A stretch of DNA of 50,103 nt from a virus. The position numbers and the translations under genes were made by a program. The notes under the pieces are model-generated. The model was not told where the DNA came from, ran no database searches, and saw only the letters and a program-made list of their open reading frames with translations. Where the stretch lies: the IMG/VR virus record IMGVR_UViG_3300000956_000071, positions 1 through 50,103 of that record; one strand, given 5' to 3'. Shown piece after piece: positions 23,251 through 30,608 of this stretch (positions within the stretch are counted from its first letter, which is position 1; the number at the start of each line of letters is the position of its first letter).

Positions 23251-23762
23251 CAGTACACTCCCACTCGTCGTTCCAAAATCTTTTCGTACAGCTTCCGGTT
23301 CCACTTGGCGTCAACCAATGCGTTGTGCTGATCACCATCGTACTGAACACTATCAGCAACGTTGACCAGTCGGTGAGGATCAGACTCGATCATCTGTTTC
23401 AGGTCGAAGGAGAACCAGGGCATACCCGTAGGCATGTCCACCATCCTACCAAACAACTGAGCCAGAACTACATGATCATACGCTACATAGTAGCCATACA
23501 GAGAATTCTTGGTGAAGTCGTTCTTGTTTCCACAAATGAAGTTCTTTACTTCATGGGCAATCACCTTAGGGTGAGCCTGCTGCCCGATGAGGTGAGGCTT
23601 TACGTTCTCCCAGAGCCAGTGACCTTCAGGTACGAAGTTATCCCACACGAACGTGCTGCTTTCAAGATACAGCTCTCGCCCGTCCTCAGCCTCAATGCCG
23701 ATAGAAATTAGGTGGATCCGTTCCCCATCTTCGTAAAACTCAGTATCATAGAAGAACTTCAT
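23250..23762 (-). CDS. 3'-5' exoribonuclease, Rv2179c/RNase T-like
   Basis: About 170 residues of the DEDDh superfamily, closest in pattern to Mycobacterium Rv2179c: FFYDTEFYEDGERIHLISIG at the N terminus supplies the Asp-x-Glu, YVAYDHVVLAQLFG supplies the second Asp, and the C terminus has HNALVDAKWN with the last His and Asp. The family trims RNA 3' ends. ATG at 23762 after GGAGG is preferred over a TTG one codon earlier. Likely partner of the tRNA genes and RNA-repair enzymes. Confidence 0.85.
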   Translation of the reverse strand: MKFFYDTEFYEDGERIHLISIGIEAEDGRELYLESSTFVWDNFVPEGHWLWENVKPHLIGQQAHPKVIAHEVKNFICGNKNDFTKNSLYGYYVAYDHVVLAQLFGRMVDMPTGMPWFSFDLKQMIESDPHRLVNVADSVQYDGDQHNALVDAKWNRKLYEKILERRVGVY

Positions 23763-23872
23763 CAATCCTCCTTATTGGCCGGGTTACTGGCACAGTTGGC
23801 TTCGTGAGAAGCGATGTTCTTCCTGTGAAAGGGGTTACCGCAGTACCGGCATTCCTCCGTGTCCCAGCTCAC
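23762..23872 (-). CDS. Zinc-finger micropeptide, 36 residues
   Basis: GTG start overlapping the upstream stop (GTGA). It has CRYCGNPFHRKNIASHEANC: Cys-x2-Cys, then His-x4-Cys, a C2HC zinc finger, and the tail NPANKED. The same design occurs at 24199 and 24742, making a paralogous set. Role unknown; nucleic-acid or protein binding is possible. Confidence 0.65.
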   Translation of the reverse strand: MSWDTEECRYCGNPFHRKNIASHEANCASNPANKED

Positions 23873-24198
23873 CAGACGTTCTCCTCTGCGTAGTCTGCCC
23901 AGTTTTCTGGGGCCTTCTTCTGAAGCTGTTTGTAGATGGCGTGAGCCTGGTGGAGATCTCCGGTGGCAACTACAAGCTTCTTGAATTCCTCAGGGTAGTC
24001 CATGTGCACGTTATACATGGTGTTAGCCCCTAGCTTGATAGCCCTATCGTGGCTGATCTTGATCCGGCTATCTGTGAAGCTAACATCTTCCCACTCGATA
24101 TCGTCCTTGAACTCAACCCACATCGGATTCTTGGGGTCTTCAGGTTTAATAACAATCTCTCGGATGAACTGTAGATCCTTCCACGGCTTGTATGCCAC
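23869..24198 (-). CDS. Hypothetical protein, 109 residues
   Basis: Begins AYKPWKDLQFIREIVIKPED and ends WADYAEENVW; the second half (DLHQAHAIYKQLQKK) is helical. No domain recognised. GTG start directly after the zinc-finger gene stop (TAAGTG). Confidence 0.7.
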   Translation of the reverse strand: MAYKPWKDLQFIREIVIKPEDPKNPMWVEFKDDIEWEDVSFTDSRIKISHDRAIKLGANTMYNVHMDYPEEFKKLVVATGDLHQAHAIYKQLQKKAPENWADYAEENVW

Positions 24199-24339
24199 TT
24201 AATCATCCTCTTCCTTCGGAGCGTTAGGGCAGGCCGAACCGTGAGAACCCCATCCTGAGGGGTAGTAGTCGCCACAGTCAATGCACTTGGTCATGCCCTG
24301 TGTATTGAAATCCCCCACTGGGTTGCGTGACCATCCCAT
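24199..24339 (-). CDS. Zinc-finger micropeptide, 46 residues
   Basis: ATG shares TAATG with the upstream stop. Contains CIDCGDYYPSGWGSHGSAC followed by PNAPKEEDD: the C-x2-C, His-x3-Cys and acidic tail match the peptides at 23762 and 24742. Function unknown. Confidence 0.65.
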   Translation of the reverse strand: MGWSRNPVGDFNTQGMTKCIDCGDYYPSGWGSHGSACPNAPKEEDD

Positions 24340-24524
24340 TAATCAATCTCCTCCGTAATGTCTTCGATGGCCACCATCAACTCCTCATCACATTCGAGAG
24401 GGTGAATGAAGGCTGTTGGGTCGTTAGTAAAATTTTCAACCAAGATGTCTGCCTGCTCCGAGCCCATCTTGTTCACCAGGTAGTCAAACTCGAATACCAA
24501 AGTCATCCTGACCCTACGACTCAT
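24339..24524 (-). CDS. Hypothetical protein, 61 residues
   Basis: Opens with SRRVRMTLVFEFDYLVNKMG and ends VAIEDITEEID; likely alpha-beta with an acidic C terminus. Overlaps both neighbours by four or fewer bases. No family recognised. Confidence 0.65.
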   Translation of the reverse strand: MSRRVRMTLVFEFDYLVNKMGSEQADILVENFTNDPTAFIHPLECDEELMVAIEDITEEID

Positions 24525-24739
24525 TCTACAACCTCCGTTGCGCCATGGGGACGCTTCACTAAGCGGAACTGATAATCGCTACGCCTTCCGTACCTGGTCG
24601 CCTTCAACTGAGCCAGGGCGTTCCTGGCGCTGCCCCTGCTGGGATACCACCCATGGAAGTGATTGGTGTGGCACATCTTCCACATGTCATCAAACTTGCA
24701 GAAGTATTGCACTCCGTACTCGTAGCCCTCAATTTCCAT
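24521..24739 (-). CDS. Hypothetical protein, 72 residues
   Basis: Start chosen at ATG 24739 because GGAG lies 6-9 bases upstream and the longer frame overlaps a better gene. Rich in aromatic residues and His (HTNHFHGWYPSRGSARNAL). No domain recognised; sequence pattern W..CH.NHFHGW could bind metal. Confidence 0.6.
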   Translation of the reverse strand: MEIEGYEYGVQYFCKFDDMWKMCHTNHFHGWYPSRGSARNALAQLKATRYGRRSDYQFRLVKRPHGATEVVE

Positions 24740-24741
24740 TT

Positions 24742-24888
24742 CTACTCCTTGTTTGCCGGATTGTTTGCGCAGCCCATTGCGTGGTACGCAGCCTGTGAGT
24801 TTGCATCCTGCTGAGCAGCAGATCCGTTGTCTCCATACCCTGTGAAGGGAGCACCACACCACGGGCATTGGGCTGTTCTACTCGCCAT
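24742..24888 (-). CDS. Zinc-finger micropeptide, 48 residues
   Basis: ATG overlaps the methyltransferase stop (TAATG). Has CPWCGAPFTGYG at 8-19 and YHAMGCANNPANKE at the end: Cys-x2-Cys and His-x3-Cys, with the same NPANKE tail as the peptide at 23762. Clear member of the paralogous set. Confidence 0.68.
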   Translation of the reverse strand: MASRTAQCPWCGAPFTGYGDNGSAAQQDANSQAAYHAMGCANNPANKE

Positions 24889-25421
24889 TAGATATCCTCC
24901 TCTGAATCCCACCAGAACACTCCAAGGGTGGACCCCTTGAAGGCCATAGACTTGCCCATCACCTCATGCATCTCATCAAACGTCCAGTGCTTCAGGTGAG
25001 CCTCGTAAGGGTTACCGTTGACTTCGCCCTGAGGTGCATGGACTATAGGCAGTGATACCAGGATCCACCTGAAGTGGTTCTTGGCTCGAAGAATCAACTG
25101 CCGGGCATCGTCCTCGGGCAGGTGCTCCAGAACGTCACCGAAGATAATCAGCTTGTCGAAGGATCGGTCACGAGGCTGAAACTGAACGTCCCTGATGTCG
25201 GCGTTGATCACGAGGTCATACTTGGAGTTCAGATCGTACTCTTCAATGTATGGCTCCCAGACCTCCACAGCCGTCCAGGTGGTGTAGTCCTGAACGTTGG
25301 TGTATCGCATGAGGTCTCGGTACGTTCCTTGGCCTGCCCCCACATCAACAATACCATCGGGGCAGTAGTGCTCCATCAGGAGTTGTGAGATCAGCTTCCC
25401 CTGCTTATCGCTTGTTGGCAC
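24888..25421 (-). CDS. Class I SAM-dependent methyltransferase
   Basis: A 177-residue Rossmann-type methyltransferase: motif I GIVDVGAGQGTYRDLM near residue 24 binds SAM, acidic residue in TAVEVWEP, INADIRDVQF, and FDKLIIFGDVLEHLP as motif IV-like. No DNA-recognition domain is seen, so the substrate (small molecule, RNA, protein or sugar) is unknown. GTG start follows AAGGAGG and overlaps the preceding micro-ORF by 17 bases. Confidence 0.82.
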   Translation of the reverse strand: MPTSDKQGKLISQLLMEHYCPDGIVDVGAGQGTYRDLMRYTNVQDYTTWTAVEVWEPYIEEYDLNSKYDLVINADIRDVQFQPRDRSFDKLIIFGDVLEHLPEDDARQLILRAKNHFRWILVSLPIVHAPQGEVNGNPYEAHLKHWTFDEMHEVMGKSMAFKGSTLGVFWWDSEEDI

Positions 25422-25494
25422 GGTCTACCTCCTTCACCTTCCAGCAAGGCCATCCTGTCATGCATGCTTCATGGTCTGGGCAGTCATCACACAC
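25405..25494 (-). CDS. Cys-rich micropeptide, 29 residues
   Basis: GTG start shares its G with the upstream TAG (TAGTG), with GGGGG upstream. Four Cys in CDDCPDHEACMTGWPC at residues 2-17, then a basic tail. Compatible with a single zinc site. Overlaps the methyltransferase start. Confidence 0.5.
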   Translation of the reverse strand: MCDDCPDHEACMTGWPCWKVKEVDRANKR

Positions 25495-25547
25495 TAGTGA
25501 CCCCCACACTGATTAATGGGCTTCTGACATAACGGACAGATTGGCAT
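25494..25547 (-). CDS. Cys-rich micropeptide, 17 residues
   Basis: ATG overlaps the RNA ligase stop (TGATG). The peptide MPICPLCQKPINQCGGH has three Cys and a His with C-x2-C spacing. It is followed by another overlapping micro-ORF. Existence inferred from coupling and pattern. Confidence 0.45.
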   Translation of the reverse strand: MPICPLCQKPINQCGGH

Positions 25548-26293
25548 CACTTCTGCTCCCACTTGTGAAAGGCATCGTCCTTGAGCAGCATCTTGGTACG
25601 AGTCCTGGTCTCATTGTTCCAGATAATGATTCCCTCAGCGTCTGCTGCCTTCTGGTAGACGTATTCCATGCCTTCCAACCCCGGAATCCCGGTGTGAACA
25701 TCCTCGCGCTTAGCACCAACAACCTTGGTTCCGTAAGTCTCCAGGTCGTGCATGATATTGGGGATGGTAAAGACATCACACTGACCATGGTGCAGCAGAG
25801 GAACAGTCTCCAGGCCATCCACGTTTTCCAGCTCATAGCCGTTAGACTCGTTGTACTTGGTGGGGTGGAACAAAGCGAATCGCTTGCCCTCGATGCCCAG
25901 GGGGTTCTTCTGGATACCCTCGCCGTACCATTCACCATAGTGGTAGCCGTAGCCAAGCGTGTCCATCAGTGCGCCTGCATTCTCGTACACCCACTTGGCA
26001 AAGCCGTAGTTGTCGTCATCAGGGGTGATGAGCCGCTTACGAGACTGGGCGGAGACCACACCGTTGTAGATGACAACACATGCGTTAGTGCCGTCGATCT
26101 TCTCCGTGATGGTCTTGTTCTTGTTCTCCCGAGGAGTAGATCCCCACCCCTTGAACTCGCCCATGGTGCTTTCCTTCTTATCCTTTTCCAGCGCAGCACC
26201 AATGCTGGAAATGAACTCCACAAGCTCCTCATCGGTTGGGCCTTCGAACAGTTCGAGCTGAGCAGCCTCAATCATTTCTGCGGTAGCATTCAT
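25547..26293 (-). CDS. RNA ligase, Rnl2-like
   Basis: A 248-residue ATP-dependent nucleotidyltransferase. Motif I is EKIDGTN with the adenylated Lys65; GEWYGEGIQ near 120 matches motif III; AEGIIIWN near 218 matches motif IV; and RTKMLLKDD near 232 matches motif V. It lacks the T4 Rnl2 C-terminal domain. Such enzymes seal nicked or broken RNA. A second, unrelated ligase is encoded at 42387-43439. ATG follows AAGGAG with GTTACT spacer. Confidence 0.85.
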   Translation of the reverse strand: MNATAEMIEAAQLELFEGPTDEELVEFISSIGAALEKDKKESTMGEFKGWGSTPRENKNKTITEKIDGTNACVVIYNGVVSAQSRKRLITPDDDNYGFAKWVYENAGALMDTLGYGYHYGEWYGEGIQKNPLGIEGKRFALFHPTKYNESNGYELENVDGLETVPLLHHGQCDVFTIPNIMHDLETYGTKVVGAKREDVHTGIPGLEGMEYVYQKAADAEGIIIWNNETRTRTKMLLKDDAFHKWEQK

Positions 26294-26304
26294 AGTAACT
26301 CTCC

Positions 26305-26670
26305 TTAAAGTGCATAGTCATCGTGGTAGAAGATACGGAACTTGATGCGAGCCTTAACCACCTTTTCCAGAGTAGTCATGGTTCCGCTGGACATGTCCCT
26401 GACAAAAAACAAGGCCATGTCAGGCTCTGCTTGGACCATTTGCAGGTTACGTATATGGGTAGCAACCTTGCCGTATTCTGTATACTCAGGCCTGTAGTCG
26501 ATAATGTCCCAGTTGTTGTTCAAAGCGAAGGCCCTAGCCATTGTGTCAGCGCCTTTAGCACAGCCCTGAATCAACCTCATGCGACCTGGCACCCACTCAT
26601 CCTGAAGCGCTTTTCTGATGACAGAGTCCCACACCCAGTTACGGGACCCTGATACCATTACTGTCTTCAC
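26305..26670 (-). CDS. SLOG-family protein (YspA/DUF2493-like)
   Basis: A 121-residue Rossmann-like protein: VMVSGSRNW at the N terminus, LIQGCAKGADTMARAFALN in the middle, typical of DUF2493/SLOG proteins related to DprA and LOG, which bind nucleotides or nucleotide-derived molecules. The specific ligand is unknown. Related SLOG domains occur in bacterial conflict systems that use nucleotide signals. GTG start after GAGGTATT, overlapping the upstream stop. Confidence 0.8.
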   Translation of the reverse strand: MKTVMVSGSRNWVWDSVIRKALQDEWVPGRMRLIQGCAKGADTMARAFALNNNWDIIDYRPEYTEYGKVATHIRNLQMVQAEPDMALFFVRDMSSGTMTTLEKVVKARIKFRIFYHDDYAL

Positions 26671-26858
26671 TCAATACCTCTGTTCCAGTTAGCAATGTGG
26701 GTTACTTCTGATGTGTCGTAGAAAAGAGAGATGGTGTGGTATAGAAACTGCCTTACCACACCACCCACCACGACAGTAGAAACAGAGAACTGGTCTTCCA
26801 TACCCCATTGGTTACAATAGTGGCAGAAGACGTATTCTCTGAATGGTTCACTGTCCAT
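26667..26858 (-). CDS. Hypothetical protein with CxxC, 63 residues
   Basis: Contains VFCHYCNQWG (Cys-x2-Cys) near residue 11 but no second Cys pair; the rest is beta-like (VSTVVVGGVVRQFLYHTISL). ATG follows GGCAGGAG. Function unknown. Confidence 0.6.
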   Translation of the reverse strand: MDSEPFREYVFCHYCNQWGMEDQFSVSTVVVGGVVRQFLYHTISLFYDTSEVTHIANWNRGIE

Positions 26859-26860
26859 GA

Positions 26861-27184
26861 CTACTCCTGCCAGATGTCCTTGAACATGAACTCGATTCCA
26901 CCCTTGTACAAGGCCCTGTCCAGATCATCTGAGAGAAGGTCAGGCATCACGAACTTGCCAGTCACCACGATGTCGGAAGACATGTAACCCTGCTTCGCGT
27001 GCCGTTCTAGGTGATCCACTGTGTCCTCATTCTCAATCACATTGAGATTCAGGCTGTAGCTCTCAAGATCGTGGGTGGCCTCGTGGAGACGGACAAGCTC
27101 CTCCTCGTTGCCGTCAAGCTGAAGCCAGAAGGTCCACGTCTCACCTTCCCAGTCGTTGTCCTCGGTGAAAGGAACAAACCGCAT
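26861..27184 (-). CDS. Hypothetical protein, 107 residues
   Basis: Acidic alpha-beta protein (RFVPFTEDNDWEGETWTFWL; ending GIEFMFKDIWQE). ATG overlaps the upstream micro-ORF stop (TAATG). No family recognised. Confidence 0.68.
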   Translation of the reverse strand: MRFVPFTEDNDWEGETWTFWLQLDGNEEELVRLHEATHDLESYSLNLNVIENEDTVDHLERHAKQGYMSSDIVVTGKFVMPDLLSDDLDRALYKGGIEFMFKDIWQE

Positions 27185-27276
27185 TACTTACCCCTTCCGG
27201 CCTTGTCGATCTCTCGAAGACAATTGCACGTCTCGGCGTTGCCGCCACAACCTGCACAGTATGTGTAATTAATCAT
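27184..27276 (-). CDS. Cys-rich micropeptide, 30 residues
   Basis: Begins MINYTYCAGCGGNAETCNC and ends in a basic KAGRGK. Four Cys fit one zinc site. The MINYT opening followed by CxxC-like pairs recurs at 36669. It overlaps the previous micro-ORF by eight bases and the next gene by one. Confidence 0.6.
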   Translation of the reverse strand: MINYTYCAGCGGNAETCNCLREIDKAGRGK

Positions 27277-27364
27277 CGTCTCCTACTTCGCATTTGCCAC
27301 AGACGACACCACTGCCGCTGGGCTTTCCACAGACAAAGCACTTGCCGTCGTCGGGATCACACAT
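27269..27364 (-). CDS. Zinc-ribbon micropeptide, 31 residues
   Basis: Two knuckles, CFVCGKP at 9-15 and VCGKCEV at 21-27, preceded by an acidic CDPDDGK. A minimal zinc ribbon. ATG lies inside the stop region of the preceding frame. Confidence 0.6.
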   Translation of the reverse strand: MCDPDDGKCFVCGKPSGSGVVCGKCEVGDDD

Positions 27365-27509
27365 GGCATTCACACTCACAGAACCCATCAAAGGTGCAAA
27401 TCCCGCCGCACTCTTCAAACTCACAAGGTCCATATACTTTCCCTTCTATGCACATCCACAAACCAGTCCAACATTCGTGCTCACTTGTCCCGACAGTCGT
27501 AACAGACAT
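27357..27509 (-). CDS. Cys-rich micropeptide, 50 residues, eight Cys
   Basis: Cys at 13, 20, 29, 34, 38, 44, 46 and 48, with FCECECHV at the end. This number suggests two zinc sites or disulphides. ATG 27509 has AAGGA very close upstream; a shorter form from Met19 is possible. Overlaps the preceding frame by 29 bases. Confidence 0.5.
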   Translation of the reverse strand: MSVTTVGTSEHECWTGLWMCIEGKVYGPCEFEECGGICTFDGFCECECHV

Positions 27510-27618
27510 CTTCCTTCCGCCCGTCCACAGGATCTACATTCAGATTGTCGATATGAGTCCACTCAAAACAGATGCAACATAGTGCACCATCCTCAGTTGG
27601 CTGAGGCCACGGGCTCAT
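27481..27618 (-). CDS. Zinc-ribbon-like small protein, 45 residues
   Basis: ATG at 27618 follows a strong GGAGGTGAT. Cys pairs CCIC at 14-17 and CYDC at 39-42 enclose a short beta region, a zinc-ribbon layout. First of four overlapping Cys-rich genes downstream of the polymerase. Confidence 0.65.
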   Translation of the reverse strand: MSPWPQPTEDGALCCICFEWTHIDNLNVDPVDGRKEDVCYDCRDK

Positions 27619-27640
27619 TATCACCTCCAGGTGGTAGCCA

Positions 27641-27668
27641 GCACCCACAACTGGGAAGTTGTGGGTGC
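27641..27668. other. Twelve base-pair hairpin after the DNA polymerase gene
   Basis: GCACCCACAACT (27641-27652) and AGTTGTGGGTGC (27657-27668) pair perfectly around GGGA. No T tract follows in either direction, so it is more likely an mRNA processing or stability element than an intrinsic terminator. It isolates the polymerase gene from the Cys-rich cluster. Confidence 0.65.
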
Positions 27669-27677
27669 CATTCACAC

Positions 27678-29498
27678 TTAGGCTGCTGCTCCGTATCCAT
27701 GCCCCCAACTCATTCCGTACACATCCGCATCGGTATCAATGAAGACATCACCCATTTGTTCCGACATCAACTTAGCCATCCTCTTAGCCCCGAGATCGGC
27801 CACTCCTTCCGGAAGTGAACCAACAATCTCATCGTGAATAGGCAGCCTCATGTACGGAGTAAACCCAGCGTCATGAAGCCTGAGCAAGCCACGACAGGTC
27901 ACGTCCCGAGAAGAAGACTGGATCATGTAGTTCAGCGCCGAGTAACCTCGGCCCTCATCAACCGGGAGAACCCTTCCGGTAGGCGTCACTACATAGCCCT
28001 GAGTGTCTGCCAGACGGGCCAGAATGTCAGAGTAGGTACGAACACCTGGGTACCGCTTGTCGAACGCCTCTACGACCCTCTTAGCCTGCATGAAGGACAG
28101 CCCAGTCTGCTCTGACACAGTCTTAGCGCCACCGCCATACACACGACCGAAGTTCACAGTCTTGGCGTACTTCCGCTCAACCGAATCCTTGGTGATGTGG
28201 GTGCCCCATGCTGCCTGCGCGGTGAGGAGGTGCAGATCCAAGCCCTGATTGAAAGCGTTGATCATAGTAACGTCACCAGACAACGCAGCCAGCACCCTGA
28301 GTTCCTGTGCCTGGTAGTCAACCGACACAATAGTCTCACCAGGATCGGCGATGAAGCACCTTCTGATCGTCCAGTCACCAGATGGAAGAGTCTGAGCAGG
28401 GATACCTGTGATTGACATGCGTCCTGTACGAGCCTGGAGGGTGTTGATAGATGCGTGACACCTACCGTTCTCGTCCATGTTGTTCAGGAAGCCCTCAACC
28501 CAGGTGGTTCGCCACTTACGGGCCTTCTTGGCATCTGATACCGCAGTAATGAATGCGATCTGCTTGTTGGTACCAGACCCTTGAATCTTCTCGATGACCT
28601 TCTTATCTACCTTCAGTTTGCCTGTCGGTGTCCGGTCTTTGAGTTTGACCCCCATAGATAGAAGAACATCGGCGACTTGGTCAGTACTTCCAACGTTCTC
28701 GCATCCAAATCCTGCGGCCAGTTCTCGGTTGTATTCCTCTGTCTGAAGGAGTCTGGCAGCCAATTCGAGAGAGTAGTCTTCATCCAAGAGGAATCCAGTT
28801 CGCTCGTAGTACGAGCAGACTTCTGCGACTTTGTGCTCAAAAGACACAAGGGGGGCTGCGCTGGTCGGTACCAGCTTCGGAAGCTTTGAAGCCAATCGAG
28901 CTGCGAGGATGCCGTCCATTCCGGCGTACAGATTGTACCACGGATCATTGATATCCACCTTCTCCCAGATCTTGGTCTTGGTTGTCTTATACTTCTTTGC
29001 CAGCACAGACATAGAACCCTTGACCGTGTCCGCAACCTCAGCATCAATATAAAACCTGGTGAGGTCTTCGAGTGAGGTGCCAACACCGCCCTTCTCAGGT
29101 GCCCGAGGGTCAATCAGCATGGCATACAGCTTGGTGTCCAGGACCTTAGGCCACAACTCTTCGAGGGCCACTCCAAGACACTTGTTGAACACCTGTAGGT
29201 CATACATACCATTCTGAAAAATGAGCTTGTCTACAGCTCTCAGAGTTTGGATGACCACCTGGACGAACATCCCGCCATATTCAACCGGGATAACCCAGGC
29301 CTCGTATGGTGTGCCGAACTGTACTAGTCGAAGCCTGAAGTTCTGTGCGTAAATATTCAGACCTGTTGCTTCTGAGTCGCAAGCAAGAACCTTGAGGTTT
29401 CTCCGAACGAATTCACGGAACGATTCTAGGTCTTCTTCCGTTTCGACTCGGTGAATCTTGACGTTCTCCCCGCTAACTCGATAGTTAGCGGTTCTCAT
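27678..29498 (-). CDS. DNA polymerase I (family A)
   Basis: A 606-residue replicative polymerase. Residues 35-215 form a DnaQ-like 3'-5' exonuclease with Asp41-x-Glu43. The palm carries motif A VSVDYQAQELR (Asp394; the usual DYSQIE is changed to DYQAQE), motif B RKYAKTVNFGRVYGG (Lys446, Phe450), and motif C IHDE (Asp556). Phe450 at the sugar-selecting position suggests dNTP preference of E. coli Pol I type. No 5'-3' exonuclease domain, as in T7-type enzymes. Confidence 0.94.
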   Translation of the reverse strand: MRTANYRVSGENVKIHRVETEEDLESFREFVRRNLKVLACDSEATGLNIYAQNFRLRLVQFGTPYEAWVIPVEYGGMFVQVVIQTLRAVDKLIFQNGMYDLQVFNKCLGVALEELWPKVLDTKLYAMLIDPRAPEKGGVGTSLEDLTRFYIDAEVADTVKGSMSVLAKKYKTTKTKIWEKVDINDPWYNLYAGMDGILAARLASKLPKLVPTSAAPLVSFEHKVAEVCSYYERTGFLLDEDYSLELAARLLQTEEYNRELAAGFGCENVGSTDQVADVLLSMGVKLKDRTPTGKLKVDKKVIEKIQGSGTNKQIAFITAVSDAKKARKWRTTWVEGFLNNMDENGRCHASINTLQARTGRMSITGIPAQTLPSGDWTIRRCFIADPGETIVSVDYQAQELRVLAALSGDVTMINAFNQGLDLHLLTAQAAWGTHITKDSVERKYAKTVNFGRVYGGGAKTVSEQTGLSFMQAKRVVEAFDKRYPGVRTYSDILARLADTQGYVVTPTGRVLPVDEGRGYSALNYMIQSSSRDVTCRGLLRLHDAGFTPYMRLPIHDEIVGSLPEGVADLGAKRMAKLMSEQMGDVFIDTDADVYGMSWGHGYGAAA

Positions 29499-29723
29499 CT
29501 ACCTACCCCACATGTCCTTGCGTACTCGCTCTACAGACCATCCGTGCTTGGTGATCATGTAGACTGCCTGGAGGAGCCGATCCATTTCAGGTTTGATTTC
29601 CCCAAGACGAATCCCCACCATGGTTGACAACGTGTTGCGGGCCTTCTCAAACTCTTGGTAGTAGTGATCGTCAACGTACGTCTCTGCGATCAGCTTTTTG
29701 TCAAGAAGAATTTCTACCTTCAT
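29499..29723 (-). CDS. Hypothetical protein, 74 residues
   Basis: Start set at ATG 29723 because GGAG is seven bases upstream; a GTG one codon earlier is possible. Helical (YQEFEKARNTLSTMVGIRLG), ending in a basic VRKDMWGR. No family recognised. Confidence 0.65.
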   Translation of the reverse strand: MKVEILLDKKLIAETYVDDHYYQEFEKARNTLSTMVGIRLGEIKPEMDRLLQAVYMITKHGWSVERVRKDMWGR

Positions 29724-29929
29724 CACTTGTCTCCGCTCTCCCCTCCTGAAACAATCTCCATCTCATCCTCTGCCAGAATGAAGGGCTCAGGGTACCCAGG
29801 CAGAAGAACATCGTAAGGGTGGTACAAGGTGGCGTCTGCCCCTACAACTTTTCCGACAAAGCCGACCTTACCGGCGAACCCGCCAATGATCTTCACGTAG
29901 TCACCAACGTTGAACTTCAGTTCCTTCAT
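29723..29929 (-). CDS. KOW/SH3-like small protein, 68 residues
   Basis: The segment FNVGDYVKIIGGFAGKVGFV, with VVGADATL after it, resembles a KOW/SH3-like barrel as in NusG-type or ribosomal proteins. Start at 29929 follows GGGAGAGG. It may bind nucleic acid or protein. A similar motif opens the protein at 34400-34933. Confidence 0.65.
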   Translation of the reverse strand: MKELKFNVGDYVKIIGGFAGKVGFVGKVVGADATLYHPYDVLLPGYPEPFILAEDEMEIVSGGESGDK

Positions 29930-30029
29930 TGCCTCTCCCATTCAGACTTGTATGTGTGGGGTTTTGGGCTGGACTTAGATCTACTATCCCCACTTCAACG
30001 CAGCTAAGCCATGCGTCACTTGTGTTTAG

Positions 30030-30608
30030 TTACCGAACGTACTTGTTCTTGCACTTGTCGGTAGAGTTACGAGGTGCCGGGCAGAAATACCCCTGCCAGA
30101 CGGAGCCGTCGTCGCTCGTACCAGACTTGAATGACATCACGCCGTGCTTGCAGGTCTGCTGACCCCAAGGTCCATCGGTAGCAGCAGCAGGCTTGCCCTG
30201 TGTACGGGCCTGAGAGCCATTCTGAGCGGAGTTCTGCCCATTCTGGAGTGAGGATGCCGGGGCCTGTCCCACAAAGTACTGAGAGGCAGCCTGGACCCTC
30301 GTAAGAAGCTCGGCGAACTCCTTGTCATTGATGATCGCAAGAGACTCAGCCACGTTGTCAGCGTGCACCACAACCCACGGAGCATCGTAGTCACGACCTC
30401 CCTTGAACGTGGAAACAACCTTGCCCTCAGAGCCCACAGTCACTACCTTCACCTTCTCAGTATCAGTATTCTTCACGTCGGTTTCGTTGTCTTGCACTTC
30501 CCATGGTGGAGTCTCGGTCTGTGCCTCATCCCCAACAGGCACGTTATCCTGTTCAGGCGCAAACGGGTCAATCTCTACCGGGGTTTCCTTCTTAGCCCTA
30601 GGGGGCAT
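30030..30608 (-). CDS. Hypothetical replication-associated protein with C-terminal zinc motif
   Basis: About 192 residues from ATG 30608 (TTGGAGGAACAA upstream); the longer frame would overlap the RNR gene. An acidic disordered region (15-75) precedes VVVHADNVAESLAIINDKEF, a Gln/Asn/Ser linker, and CKHGVMSFKSGTSDDGSVW followed by FCPAPRN and DKCKNK, a four-Cys/His zinc element. The zinc tail resembles those of actinophage single-strand-binding-like proteins, but the family is not certain. About 110 bases upstream and 100 downstream are non-coding. Confidence 0.6.
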   Translation of the reverse strand: MPPRAKKETPVEIDPFAPEQDNVPVGDEAQTETPPWEVQDNETDVKNTDTEKVKVVTVGSEGKVVSTFKGGRDYDAPWVVVHADNVAESLAIINDKEFAELLTRVQAASQYFVGQAPASSLQNGQNSAQNGSQARTQGKPAAATDGPWGQQTCKHGVMSFKSGTSDDGSVWQGYFCPAPRNSTDKCKNKYVR

